Part shown: piece by piece, positions 1 to 8,491 of the stretch
How positions within the stretch are numbered: position 1 is the stretch's first letter
Layout of the letters: each line of letters starts with the position of its first letter
DNA from: Corynebacterium sp.
GTDB taxonomy: Bacteria; Actinomycetota; Actinomycetes; Mycobacteriales; Mycobacteriaceae
Assembly (NCBI RefSeq): GCF_030826625.1
Contig: NZ_JAPJNQ010000058.1
Span: 1-13,370 of the forward strand
Length of the DNA stretch: 13,370 nucleotides
Direction of reading: 5' to 3'
Translations under genes and position numbers: made by a program
Notes under the pieces: generated by a model
What the model was told of the DNA's origin: nothing
The model's database searches: none
The model's input: the letters and a program-made list of their open reading frames with translations, nothing else

Positions 1-1618
<1,618 letters not shown>

Positions 1619-1632
1619 GTAAATGCCCTTTC

Positions 1633-1650
1633 CCCTCCGATGAAGGAGGG
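1633..1650 (-). promoter_or_regulatory. Hairpin covering the purine-rich SD region of rpoC
   Basis: In the 83-nt rpoB-rpoC spacer the minus strand reads CCCTCC-TTCATC-GGAGGG, a perfect 6-bp stem with a 6-nt loop. The 3' arm is a strong Shine-Dalgarno-like sequence 15 nt or more before the rpoC GTG. The weaker AAAGGG, 7 nt before the GTG, stays unpaired. The stem has no U-tract, so it is not a terminator. It could tune rpoC translation or mark an RNA processing site. The stem is seen directly in the sequence. Its function is inferred. Confidence 0.5.
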
Positions 1651-1701
1651 ATTGCAATGACTATTAAGGACTTACTAGGTATTTCGGCGTTGGTTTGCCG
1701 T

Positions 1702-4700
1702 TTAGGAGATGTCTGCAGCTGCACCTTCATCGCGGGACAGGTTGATGCCCAGCGATGGTCCAGCTTCGTCGTCCTCGTCAGAGCCAGACAGCTCCATCGG
1801 GGTGCCGTCGGAAGAAAGAACTTCGACGTTCAGACACAGCGACTGCAGCTCCTTGAGCAAGACCTTGAAGGATTCTGGAATACCCGGATCTGGGATATTG
1901 TCGCCCTTCACGATCGCCTCGTAGACCTTCACGCGTCCAACCACATCGTCGGACTTGATCGTCAGAAGCTCCTGCAGGGTGTAGGCGGCACCGTATGCCT
2001 GCATTGCCCACACCTCCATCTCACCGAAGCGCTGGCCACCGAACTGTGCCTTACCACCCAGTGGCTGCTGAGTAATCATGGAATAAGGACCAGTCGAACG
2101 AGCGTGAATCTTCTCGTCGATCAAGTGGTGCAGCTTCAGGATGTACATGTAGCCGACCGAAATTGGGTGCTCGAATGGCTCACCGGAGCGGCCATCGAAC
2201 AACCGGGCCTTACCGTGGCGATCAACCATGACGTCGCCATCGCGGTTCGGACGGGAGTTAGCCAGCAGGCCGGAGACCTCGTCGTTGGAAGCACCGTCGA
2301 AGACCGGGGTCGCGGTCAGCGAGTTAGCCGGAACGTCGTACAGCTCCTTCGGCAGGGTCTTGATCAGCTGTTCGTTCTGCGGATCGTTTGGATCAACCTT
2401 CCAGCCGGCGTGTGCCAGCCAGCCCAAGTGAATCTCCAAAACCTGACCGATGTTCATACGACGTGGAACACCGTGGGTGTTCAGGATGACGTCGACCGGG
2501 GTGCCGTCTTCCATGAACGGCATGTCTTCTGGTGGCAAGATCTTGCCGACGACACCCTTGTTGCCGTGGCGGCCGGCGAGCTTATCGCCGTCCTGGATCT
2601 TGCGCTTCTGTGCGACGTAGACACGAATCATCTCGTTAACGCCTGGCGACAGGTCGTCGTCGTCTTCGCGGGAGAAGCGTGCCACGCCGATGACCTTGCC
2701 GGTTTCACCGTGCGGAACCTTCATCGAGGTATCACGAACCTCGCGGGCTTTTTCACCGAAGATGGCGCGCAGCAGGCGCTCTTCTGGGGTCAGCTCGGTT
2801 TCACCCTTCGGGGTGACCTTACCGACCAGGATGTCACCTGGGCGCACGTCAGCACCGATGCGGATGATGCCGCGCTCGTCGAGGTCACGCAGAACATCTT
2901 CCGAGACGTTCGGGATCTCGCGGGTGATTTCTTCAGCACCCAGCTTGGTGTCGCGGGCGTCGATCTCGTGCTCTTCAATGTGCACCGAGGTCAGGGAATC
3001 GTCTTCCACGATGGACTGATTCAGGATGATCGCGTCCTCGTAGTTGTGGCCTTCCCATGGCATGAACGCAACCAGCATGTTACGACCCAGCGACATTTCA
3101 CCGTTGTGGGTACCTGGGCCGTCGGCAAGCACCTGGCCAGCCTCGACGCGATCGCCGATGTTGACCAGTGGCGTCTGGTTGTAGTTGGTGCCCTGGTTAG
3201 TGCGCTCGAACTTGCGCAGCATGTAGGTATCGCGGATGCCATCATCATCCATGATGGTGATCAGGTCAGCCGAAACGTTTTCGACGACACCAGCCTTCGG
3301 GGTGATTACGACGTCGCCAGCATCGTAAGCTGCACGCAGCTCCATGCCGGTACCGACGTATGGCGCTTCGGAGCGGACCAGAGGGACCGCCTGGCGCTGC
3401 ATGTTGGCACCCATCAGTGCACGGTTAGCGTCGTCGTGCTCCAAGAACGGAATCATCGCGGTAGCGACCGAGACCATCTGGCGTGGAGAGACGTCGACGT
3501 AATCCACACCGTCGGCAGTGGTGACTGCGATATCGCCGTCCTTCTGGCGAACCTCGATACGGTCGCTGGTGATGGTGCCGTCTTCAGCGGTCGGGACCTC
3601 GGCCTGCGCAATGGAGAAACGATCTTCTGCATCCGCTGGCAGGTATTCAACCTCGTTGGTGACGCGACCATCGACGACCTTGCGGTATGGCGTTTCGATG
3701 AAGCCGAAGGAGTTCACGCGCGCGTAGGACGCCAGCGAGCCGATCAGACCAATGTTTGGACCTTCGGGGGTTTCAATCGGACACATACGGCCGTAGTGCG
3801 AAGGGTGGACGTCACGAACCTCAATGCCGGCGCGTTCACGCGACAGACCACCTGGGCCCAGCGCGGACAAACGGCGCTTGTGGGTCAGACCCGACAGCGA
3901 GTTGTTCTGGTCCATGAACTGCGAGAGCTGGGAGGTACCGAAGAACTCGCGGATCGAAGCAGAAACCGGACGAACGTTGATCAGTGAGGTTGGTGTGATC
4001 GATTCCGCGTCCTGGGTGGTCATGCGCTCACGCACGACACGCTCCATGCGGGACAGACCCACACGCACCTGGTTCTGGATCAGTTCACCCACGGTACGCA
4101 AACGACGGTTGCCGAAGTGGTCGATATCGTCGGTATCGAGCAGCAAGTGCTGACCATCCGGCGATTGCATCTCCCGCTCGCCGGTGTGCAGACGCACCAA
4201 GTATTCCAAGGTGGTGGCGATGTCTTCTTCAGTCAGCGTCATCAGACCATCATGGTCGCCGCCCAAGCCGAGTTTACGGTTAATCTTGTAGCGACCGACG
4301 CGTGCGAGGTCGTAGCGCTTCGGGTTAAAGAAGGAGTTATCCAGCAGCGACTGTGCCAGATCCCGGGTAGGCTGCTCACCTGGACGCTGCTTGCGGTAAA
4401 TCTCCAGCAAAGCCTCGTCGGTGTTAGCAACACCGTCGGCTTCCAAGGTGGACATCATCAGCTCCGAGAAGCCAAAACGCTCCCGGATCTTTTCCTCTGT
4501 CCAGCCCAAAGCCTTGAGCAAAACAGTTACCGGCTGGCGACGTTTGCGGTCGATACGAACGCCGACGGTATCGCGCTTGTCGACGTCGAATTCCAGCCAC
4601 GCACCGCGGGACGGGATAACCTTGACGGCGTGCAGCGGACGCTCGGTGGACTTGTCGATAGAGCGGTCAAAGTAGACACCAGGCGAACGCACGAGCTGGG

Positions 4701-5196
4701 AAACAATCACGCGCTCGGTACCGTTGACGATAAAAGTGCCCTTTTCCGTCATCATTGGGAAATCGCCAATGAAGACAGTCTGGGACTTAATCTCCTGGGT
4801 ATCAGAATTAATGAATTCCGCAGTCACATACAGTGGTGCGGAGTAGTTAATGTCTTTTTCTTTCGCCTCGTCGACGGTGTTCTTTACCGGCTCGAAACGT
4901 GGCTCAGACAAAGAAAGAGACATGTTGCCGGAGTAATCCTCAATCGGCGAAAGCTCATTCAGGATATCCTCGAGCCCTGAAGTAATCTGCGCATCGGCAC
5001 CGCGGCGTTCTTGCTCGCGCTCACGCCATTCCGGCGTACCGATGAGCCAATCATAAGAGTCTCGTTGTAGGTCTAAAAGCCCCGGGACGGCGATCGGTTC
5101 GTTAATCTTCGCGAACGAGTACCGTTGCGGGGCTCCAGGAATATTAGCCACTGAACTGGTCTGGCGGGAGACTGCCAAGATGGGTCCTTCCAGCAC
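1702..5196 (-). CDS. rpoB: RNA polymerase subunit beta
   Basis: This is the complete 1164-residue beta subunit, the normal corynebacterial length. It starts at GTG (5196, MLEGPILAVSRQ) and ends with TAA. Family landmarks are in order: the N-terminal lobe; the rifampicin region around residues 418-450 with SQLSQFMDQNN, THKRRLSALGPGG and the key residues Gln426, Asp429, His439 and Ser444; the active-site segment GDKLAGRHGNKG with Lys872 and Lys880; and the C-terminal clamp segment GGQRFGEMEVWAMQAYGAAY that contacts beta'. The C-terminal tail is acidic. It forms the catalytic core with the beta' subunit encoded 83 bp downstream. The start has no proper SD; only GAGG touches the GTG. An upstream ORF stops one base before it, which suggests coupled translation. 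The rifampicin-region residues are wild type, so no known resistance substitution is visible. Confidence 0.99.
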   Translation of the reverse strand: MLEGPILAVSRQTSSVANIPGAPQRYSFAKINEPIAVPGLLDLQRDSYDWLIGTPEWREREQERRGADAQITSGLEDILNELSPIEDYSGNMSLSLSEPRFEPVKNTVDEAKEKDINYSAPLYVTAEFINSDTQEIKSQTVFIGDFPMMTEKGTFIVNGTERVIVSQLVRSPGVYFDRSIDKSTERPLHAVKVIPSRGAWLEFDVDKRDTVGVRIDRKRRQPVTVLLKALGWTEEKIRERFGFSELMMSTLEADGVANTDEALLEIYRKQRPGEQPTRDLAQSLLDNSFFNPKRYDLARVGRYKINRKLGLGGDHDGLMTLTEEDIATTLEYLVRLHTGEREMQSPDGQHLLLDTDDIDHFGNRRLRTVGELIQNQVRVGLSRMERVVRERMTTQDAESITPTSLINVRPVSASIREFFGTSQLSQFMDQNNSLSGLTHKRRLSALGPGGLSRERAGIEVRDVHPSHYGRMCPIETPEGPNIGLIGSLASYARVNSFGFIETPYRKVVDGRVTNEVEYLPADAEDRFSIAQAEVPTAEDGTITSDRIEVRQKDGDIAVTTADGVDYVDVSPRQMVSVATAMIPFLEHDDANRALMGANMQRQAVPLVRSEAPYVGTGMELRAAYDAGDVVITPKAGVVENVSADLITIMDDDGIRDTYMLRKFERTNQGTNYNQTPLVNIGDRVEAGQVLADGPGTHNGEMSLGRNMLVAFMPWEGHNYEDAIILNQSIVEDDSLTSVHIEEHEIDARDTKLGAEEITREIPNVSEDVLRDLDERGIIRIGADVRPGDILVGKVTPKGETELTPEERLLRAIFGEKAREVRDTSMKVPHGETGKVIGVARFSREDDDDLSPGVNEMIRVYVAQKRKIQDGDKLAGRHGNKGVVGKILPPEDMPFMEDGTPVDVILNTHGVPRRMNIGQVLEIHLGWLAHAGWKVDPNDPQNEQLIKTLPKELYDVPANSLTATPVFDGASNDEVSGLLANSRPNRDGDVMVDRHGKARLFDGRSGEPFEHPISVGYMYILKLHHLIDEKIHARSTGPYSMITQQPLGGKAQFGGQRFGEMEVWAMQAYGAAYTLQELLTIKSDDVVGRVKVYEAIVKGDNIPDPGIPESFKVLLKELQSLCLNVEVLSSDGTPMELSGSDEDDEAGPSLGINLSRDEGAAADIS

Positions 5197-5197
5197 C

Positions 5198-5301
5198 TCA
5201 CGCGGAAGCGGGATTCAGCCACTCTGGCATGTGACTGCCCCACAACCACTGGTATTTTTTAGCATCTTTTATTGCTGTGGATTCCCGTGATCAGATAGCA
5301 T
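5198..5301 (-). promoter_or_regulatory. rpoB leader with a chain of three short upstream ORFs
   Basis: Three short ORFs follow one another in the leader. The first, MLSDHGNPQQ (5301-5269), has AAGGTG 5 nt before its ATG. The second (5265-5215) encodes 16 residues beginning MLKNTSGCG and starts 3 nt after the first stop. The third, MPEWLNPASA (5230-5198), overlaps the second in another frame and has GTGGGG 7 nt before its ATG. Its TGA is followed by a single G and then the rpoB GTG. The geometry is seen directly. Translation of these ORFs and coupling to rpoB are inferred. If transcription starts at the downstream promoter candidate, the first ORF would be excluded from the mRNA. Confidence 0.4.
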
Positions 5302-5317
5302 AAAATCACCTTGTCAA
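5290..5317 (-). promoter_or_regulatory. Second, weaker promoter candidate for rpoBC
   Basis: A perfect TTGACA (5317-5312) is followed after 16 nt by TCTGAT (5295-5290). The -35 is ideal but the -10 is poor. The better-looking TATGCT (5302-5297) is only 9 nt away and cannot pair with this -35. It is listed because a perfect -35 next to a dyad (5318-5331) is suggestive. Confidence 0.3.
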
Positions 5318-5331
5318 GTGAACGTTTTCAC
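5318..5331. repeat. Dyad GTGAA-N4-TTCAC beside the rpoB promoter region
   Basis: A perfect inverted repeat, GTGAA-CGTT-TTCAC, abuts the TTGACA box and lies between the two promoter candidates of rpoB. Its shape suits a dimeric transcription factor, but no regulator is known to me for this site. It could also be chance. Confidence 0.4.
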
Positions 5332-5386
5332 GAAAATTAACAAGGCTCAAATGCACACCTGTCCAGAGGATCCAGCGCAACCTAGC

Positions 5387-5415
5387 AGTTTATTGCAATT
5401 TGCTTATTTTGTAAA
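5387..5415 (-). promoter_or_regulatory. Likely main promoter of rpoBC
   Basis: TTTACA (5415-5410), a 17-nt AT-rich spacer and TAAACT (5392-5387) form a good housekeeping sigma promoter with the corynebacterial TANNNT -10. The expected start near 5380 gives a leader of about 185 nt. The promoter begins only 8 bp past the stop codon of the upstream DUF3068 gene, so rpoBC is probably an independent transcription unit. Confidence 0.6.
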
Positions 5416-5423
5416 GTCATGTG

Positions 5424-6413
5424 CTATTGGGCTTCCCGGCGCCGCCGGAAACCGCCAAAGACCCCAACCAGTGCCACAACCGTGATCACTGCCCCCACTG
5501 CCAAAACAATATAGCGAATCGTGGTCACTGTGTCCGCGTCGGCAAACGATTCCGCTTGTGCAATGAGCTTGTCGACGTCATCTGCATCCAAGCGAGCCTG
5601 GTAGACCACAGCGTCTTCCACACGCTCACCATCGGCAGTGGCATAGAAATCATCAATCTCCTCATGCCAGTCGACGATCATGCCAGTGCGCGGATGCACG
5701 AAATAGTCACGGGTAGCCGCGTGATGCAAAAACAGTTGGCGTCCCGGAACCATCACGGTGCCTTCATCTGCCTGTCCTACCGCAGTTTCAGCTTCCAGGT
5801 TTTCTTCTTGCTCTTCGGGTGCAGGAACTAACTCGCGCTTGGTATTGCGCTGATCCGCATACTTCGTCGCAACATTCACTGGATCAATCACCTGCCGGTA
5901 ACGATACAACTCAATACCGTCGACACTCACGACTTCCTGAAAGGCCGCCGGCGCTGATTCGCGCAGCGTAGGGTCAAAAACGTCGTAGGATGTCTTTTCT
6001 GCATCCACCGGGAATTTCAGCCACTGCCCTGCGATATCCACATGGGTCGCGGGAGTAACCAATGTGTGCGATAGCTGTGCGGTGCTTAATGCCTGCCCGG
6101 TGATTCGGTCAAGGTCAAAAGCCCAGACATCAGCGTCGACAAGCTCGGTGGGCTCGCCCGGCTCAGTTTCCCGCACGAGGGATGAACCGACCCGGACGGC
6201 CACCGATTCCGCATCCGCTGGCTCAAGCAGATCCCAGTGCAATTGGTGTTGGTAGCCGGTCTGTTCGTCAACTAGCCGAAAAGTAGTATGTTCCACGTCG
6301 AGCGGAAGTCTGGAATCAATATGCAGATAACGGGGTGCCAACCCAGCGCCCACCAGCAGCGCTAAACCGATGCCGATGGCAATGGCAGATAAAACGCGTG
6401 AGGCAGGCAGCAT
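5424..6413 (-). CDS. DUF3068 family membrane protein (PorA-family annotation)
   Basis: This 329-residue protein has a hydrophobic N-terminal segment (about 8-27), a large middle domain predicted to be outside the membrane, a second hydrophobic segment (about 301-322) and a basic RRRR tail. The middle contains features of the actinobacterial DUF3068 family: KFPVDAEKTSYDVFDPTLR (133-151), VDGIELYRYRQVIDP (164-178) and HPRTGMIVDWHEEI (240-253). An acidic stretch (200-218) probably forms a linker. Databases often call such proteins 'porin PorA family', but the true function is unknown to me, and two membrane helices do not suggest a pore. It follows the flavodoxin gene by 91 bp and precedes the rpoB promoter. 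A -10 box 7 nt before the ATG suggests leaderless expression. There is no SD. Confidence 0.8.
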   Translation of the reverse strand: MLPASRVLSAIAIGIGLALLVGAGLAPRYLHIDSRLPLDVEHTTFRLVDEQTGYQHQLHWDLLEPADAESVAVRVGSSLVRETEPGEPTELVDADVWAFDLDRITGQALSTAQLSHTLVTPATHVDIAGQWLKFPVDAEKTSYDVFDPTLRESAPAAFQEVVSVDGIELYRYRQVIDPVNVATKYADQRNTKRELVPAPEEQEENLEAETAVGQADEGTVMVPGRQLFLHHAATRDYFVHPRTGMIVDWHEEIDDFYATADGERVEDAVVYQARLDADDVDKLIAQAESFADADTVTTIRYIVLAVGAVITVVALVGVFGGFRRRREAQ

Positions 6414-6434
6414 GTATGGCAGTTTACCGCATCA
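6414..6434 (-). promoter_or_regulatory. Extended -10 promoter of the DUF3068 gene, likely leaderless
   Basis: The minus strand reads TGCGGTAAACTG, which fits the corynebacterial extended -10 pattern TGnGnTAnnnT. The TAAACT hexamer (6426-6421) is separated from the ATG by 7 nt, so transcription should begin at or next to the start codon. No -35 is recognisable at 17 nt, as expected for an extended -10 promoter. No ribosome-binding site is present. Confidence 0.5.
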
Positions 6435-6504
6435 TCATTAGGGGCCGGGACCTTGTGGCTTGCTGCGTTTGCCAACGAATAGAGTTCGCAGCAGCCCGGA
6501 GTGA

Positions 6505-7071
6505 CTAGATATCTTCTCCGCGATATTCGATCGCAACCCAAGCATCGAGATTCTCTTCAACATCTTCGACAGAATCTACGACGTCTTCACCACGCACACC
6601 TAATCCTTGGTGGACATTGGCTTCCGGGCAAGCGTTTTCGACGACGGAAAAGGCCGCTCCTGAACCGCCCGTGAAAGTCACGAACGGGTATACCTCTTTG
6701 CCCGCGAGGCCACCTGTGGCTTCGAAAAAGGTATGCATGATCATTGGCAATTCAGCATGCCACACCGGGCTGCCGATGATGATGCGGTCGTACTTGTCGA
6801 CGTTCGGTAATTCACCTGCAATTGTTGGGCGGGCACCGTCACGCATTTCTTTGGCGCTCACGGCATCGACGGTAGCGAAATCCTCCGCATAGAGCTCAGC
6901 CGGCACGATTTCATAATCATCGCATTCGATGCGTTCGGCGATCATCTCTGCTAGGCGGTGTGTATTTCCCTTCTCCAGTGTGCGGGTGCCGTCATTCCAG
7001 AGGTTTTCACCTGCGCGGGAAAAGAACACGAGCAGCGCGTTATTCGGGGTGTTTTTCGAGCCGTTAGTCAT
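6505..7071 (-). CDS. Flavodoxin-family protein
   Basis: This 188-residue flavodoxin-like protein probably binds FMN and transfers electrons. It shows LLVFFSRAGEN (13-23) as strand 1 plus the start of the phosphate loop, KGNTHRLAEMIAERI (34-48), YDRIIIGSPVWHAELPMIM (94-112) as the strand and loop near the isoalloxazine ring, and FVTFTGGSG (130-138). The split between SRAGEN and KGNT by a short insert is typical of the Flavodoxin_4 group rather than short-chain electron-transfer flavodoxins. The ATG at 7071 has a good AAAGGA site 5 nt upstream. The gene follows the rplJL terminator and a tandem repeat array. A weak -10 candidate (TAATTT, 7157-7152) lies about 80 bp upstream. Its redox partner is unknown. 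The FAD oxidoreductase nearby is one candidate, on position only. Confidence 0.85.
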   Translation of the reverse strand: MTNGSKNTPNNALLVFFSRAGENLWNDGTRTLEKGNTHRLAEMIAERIECDDYEIVPAELYAEDFATVDAVSAKEMRDGARPTIAGELPNVDKYDRIIIGSPVWHAELPMIMHTFFEATGGLAGKEVYPFVTFTGGSGAAFSVVENACPEANVHQGLGVRGEDVVDSVEDVEENLDAWVAIEYRGEDI

Positions 7072-7206
7072 GGGAATCCTTTCGCCTTACGGGTCTGCAG
7101 GGCACATCTTCGCCCACGATGCCTCCGTGATAGGTGGCATCCATATTCCCTAAATTACCCCTTTTGACGGCCAAATATCATCCAAAAGCATGATTGTGAC
7201 GAACAT

Positions 7207-7300
7207 GATCTGACGCACGCGATCTGGCGCTGCAATCTGACGCCCACAATCTGGCTCCACGATCTGGCTCCACGATCTGGCTCCACGATCTACCGCCCGC
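7207..7300. repeat. Degenerate tandem array, seven units of 13-14 bp
   Basis: Units related to GATCTGGCTCCAC follow head to tail at 7207, 7221, 7234, 7248, 7261, 7274 and 7287. The units at 7261 and 7274 are identical, 7248 differs by one base, and the outer units are more diverged and sometimes 14 bp. Five GATC tetramers fall in the array. It lies between the rplJL terminator and the flavodoxin promoter region. It could be a set of regulator binding sites or a slippage-born minisatellite. Confidence 0.8.
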
Positions 7301-7351
7301 ATCGTTGTGCCCGTTATGTTGCGCCCATGCACAGAGTTTGGCACATAACGA

Positions 7352-7387
7352 AACCCGCGGGGCACCAATTTGGTGCACCCGCGGGTT
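7352..7387 (-). terminator. Intrinsic terminator of the rplJL transcript
   Basis: A long stem has AACCCGCGGG paired with CCCGCGGGTT (10 bp), then GCACC/GGTGC plus A-T pairs, with one bulged A at 7377 and a tiny loop. In the minus direction the stem is followed by a T-rich run (TTTCGTTATGT). It starts about 63 bp past the rplL stop. It may also stop transcription from the opposite strand, but no plus-strand gene needs that here. Confidence 0.88.
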
Positions 7388-7449
7388 AACGTATGCTGCG
7401 AGCTTTTACCGGCTCGCGACGGTATTAGGAATGCGTGAGGTAGTAAAGA

Positions 7450-7836
7450 CTACTTCAGCTCGACAGAAGCGCCAGCTTCTTCCAGCTTGGTCTTTGCAGC
7501 CTCGGCGTCGTCCTTGGAAGCGCCTTCCAGGATAGCCTTTGGAGCGGACTCTACGAGTTCCTTTGCTTCCTTCAGGCCCAGACCGGAAACGATCTCGCGA
7601 ACAGCCTTAATAACGCCGATCTTCTTAGCGCCAGCGTCGGTCAGGACAACGTCGAACTCGTCCTTCTCTTCAGCAGCGCCCTCGCCAGCACCAGCGGCTG
7701 GAGCAGCAGCGACAGCTGCAGGAGCAGCAGCTTCAACGTCGAATACTTCCTCGAATTCCTTAACGAAATCGGAAAGTTCGATCAGGGTCATTTCCTTGAA
7801 CGCTTCAATGAGCTCGTCCTTGGAGAGCTTAGCCAT
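7450..7836 (-). CDS. rplL: 50S ribosomal protein L7/L12
   Basis: This 128-residue stalk protein has the standard layout. An N-terminal helical dimerisation domain (1-33) binds the L10 tail. An Ala/Gly-rich hinge (about 36-58) follows. The globular C-terminal domain (59-128) contains KKIGVIKAVREIVSGLGLKE, the surface that recruits elongation and initiation factors. The length is normal for actinobacteria. The ATG at 7836 has AGAAAGGA about 9 nt upstream. It follows rplJ by 133 bp and is followed by a strong terminator, so it closes the rplJL unit. Multiple copies per ribosome are usual. Any extra expression relative to L10 would have to come from translation rate or RNA processing in the spacer. 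Confidence 0.98.
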   Translation of the reverse strand: MAKLSKDELIEAFKEMTLIELSDFVKEFEEVFDVEAAAPAAVAAAPAAGAGEGAAEEKDEFDVVLTDAGAKKIGVIKAVREIVSGLGLKEAKELVESAPKAILEGASKDDAEAAKTKLEEAGASVELK

Positions 7837-7913
7837 GTCAGGCTTCCTTTCTATAGTTGCGTGTTCTGCGCTTCATGCGCGTAACAGTGCACAATGTGTC
7901 GTTGGTTCCGGCG

Positions 7914-7951
7914 CGTCGTCGGCAAGCACAACTTGTTGTGCAAGTGCGACG
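7914..7951 (-). other. Hairpin in the rplJ-rplL spacer
   Basis: GCACAA-CTTG-TTGTGC (7926-7941) forms a 6-bp stem with a 4-nt loop, extended past an internal loop by CGTCG/CGACG (7914-7918 and 7947-7951). There is no U-tract, so it is unlikely to terminate. It may protect or process the mRNA between the two cistrons. Confidence 0.4.
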
Positions 7952-7969
7952 GCCAGATCCTGGTGGTTT

Positions 7970-8491
7970 TTAGCCTTCGTTCTGCTTCTTCTCTTCGAGA
8001 GCAGCGCCGAGGCGAGCCATCTTGGTTGCAGGTGCGTTGAACACGGCTGCAGCCTTTGCCAAGTTGCCCTTCATAGCGCCTGCCAGCTTCGCGAGAGTGG
8101 TCTCGCGGCTGTCCAGGTCAGCCAGTGCCTTGACTTGGTCGGCGTTCAGTGCGCCACCGTCCATGTAGCCGGCCTTGACGACGAGAGCGTCGTGCTCGGA
8201 GCCGAACTTCTTGAATACCTTCGCGGCATCAACAGCCTCGCCCTTGATGAAGGCGATAGCGGTTGGGCCCTGGAAGTATTCGTCAAGGTCAGTGATTCCC
8301 GCGTCGTTAGCGGCAATCTTCAGAAGGGTGTTCTTGGCGACGGAGTATTCAACATCGAAACCCAGCTGGTCACGCAGCTCGGAAATCTGCGGAACGGTCA
8401 GACCGCGGTATTCGGTCAGAACAACCGAATCAGCCTCAGCCAACTTGTTCTTCAGCTTTGCAAGCTCCGCAGTATTCTTCGGGTTTGCCAT
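7970..8491 (-). CDS. rplJ: 50S ribosomal protein L10
   Basis: This 173-residue L10 anchors L7/L12 dimers to 23S rRNA at the ribosomal stalk. Family features are the N-terminal RNA-binding part with LTEYRGLTVPQISELRDQL (25-43) and SVAKNTLLKIA, and the C-terminal helical tail, rich in Ala and charged residues, that holds L7/L12. The ATG at 8491 is preceded by a strong AAAGGAGG. It is the first gene of the rplJL unit and is preceded by a structured leader with an attenuator. By analogy with other bacteria, free L10-L7/L12 complex should bind that leader and repress its own synthesis. Confidence 0.98.
   Translation of the reverse strand: MANPKNTAELAKLKNKLAEADSVVLTEYRGLTVPQISELRDQLGFDVEYSVAKNTLLKIAANDAGITDLDEYFQGPTAIAFIKGEAVDAAKVFKKFGSEHDALVVKAGYMDGGALNADQVKALADLDSRETTLAKLAGAMKGNLAKAAAVFNAPATKMARLGAALEEKKQNEG

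Larger units (their letters stand above)
7072..7449. other. 378-bp spacer between rplL and flavodoxin
   Basis: This spacer holds, right to left, a small GCGAGC/GCTCGC hairpin without a U-tract (7398-7417), the rplJL terminator (7352-7387), an 8-bp inverted repeat CGTTATGT/ACATAACG (7312-7319 and 7343-7350), the degenerate tandem array (7207-7300), and the flavodoxin leader. I see no convincing gene. The open frames here run through the repeats and the terminator. Confidence 0.6.

Noticed and set aside
3860..3950. Possible rifampicin-resistance substitutions in RpoB
   Set aside because: Gln426, Asp429, His439 and Ser444 are all wild type. The Ser433 in place of the Pro common in other genera appears, from memory, to be normal for corynebacteria.
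5297..5317. TTGACA with TATGCT as a rpoB promoter
   Set aside because: The spacer is only 9 nt, far too short for a sigma-70-type promoter.
7150..7368. Minus-strand 72-codon frame between rplL and flavodoxin
   Set aside because: It starts within the rplJL terminator stem and its middle simply translates the tandem repeats. No SD and no family resemblance.
7398..7417. GCGAGC/GCTCGC hairpin after rplL as the terminator
   Set aside because: The stem is short, its loop has 8 nt, and no U-tract follows on the minus strand. The stem at 7352-7387 is far better.
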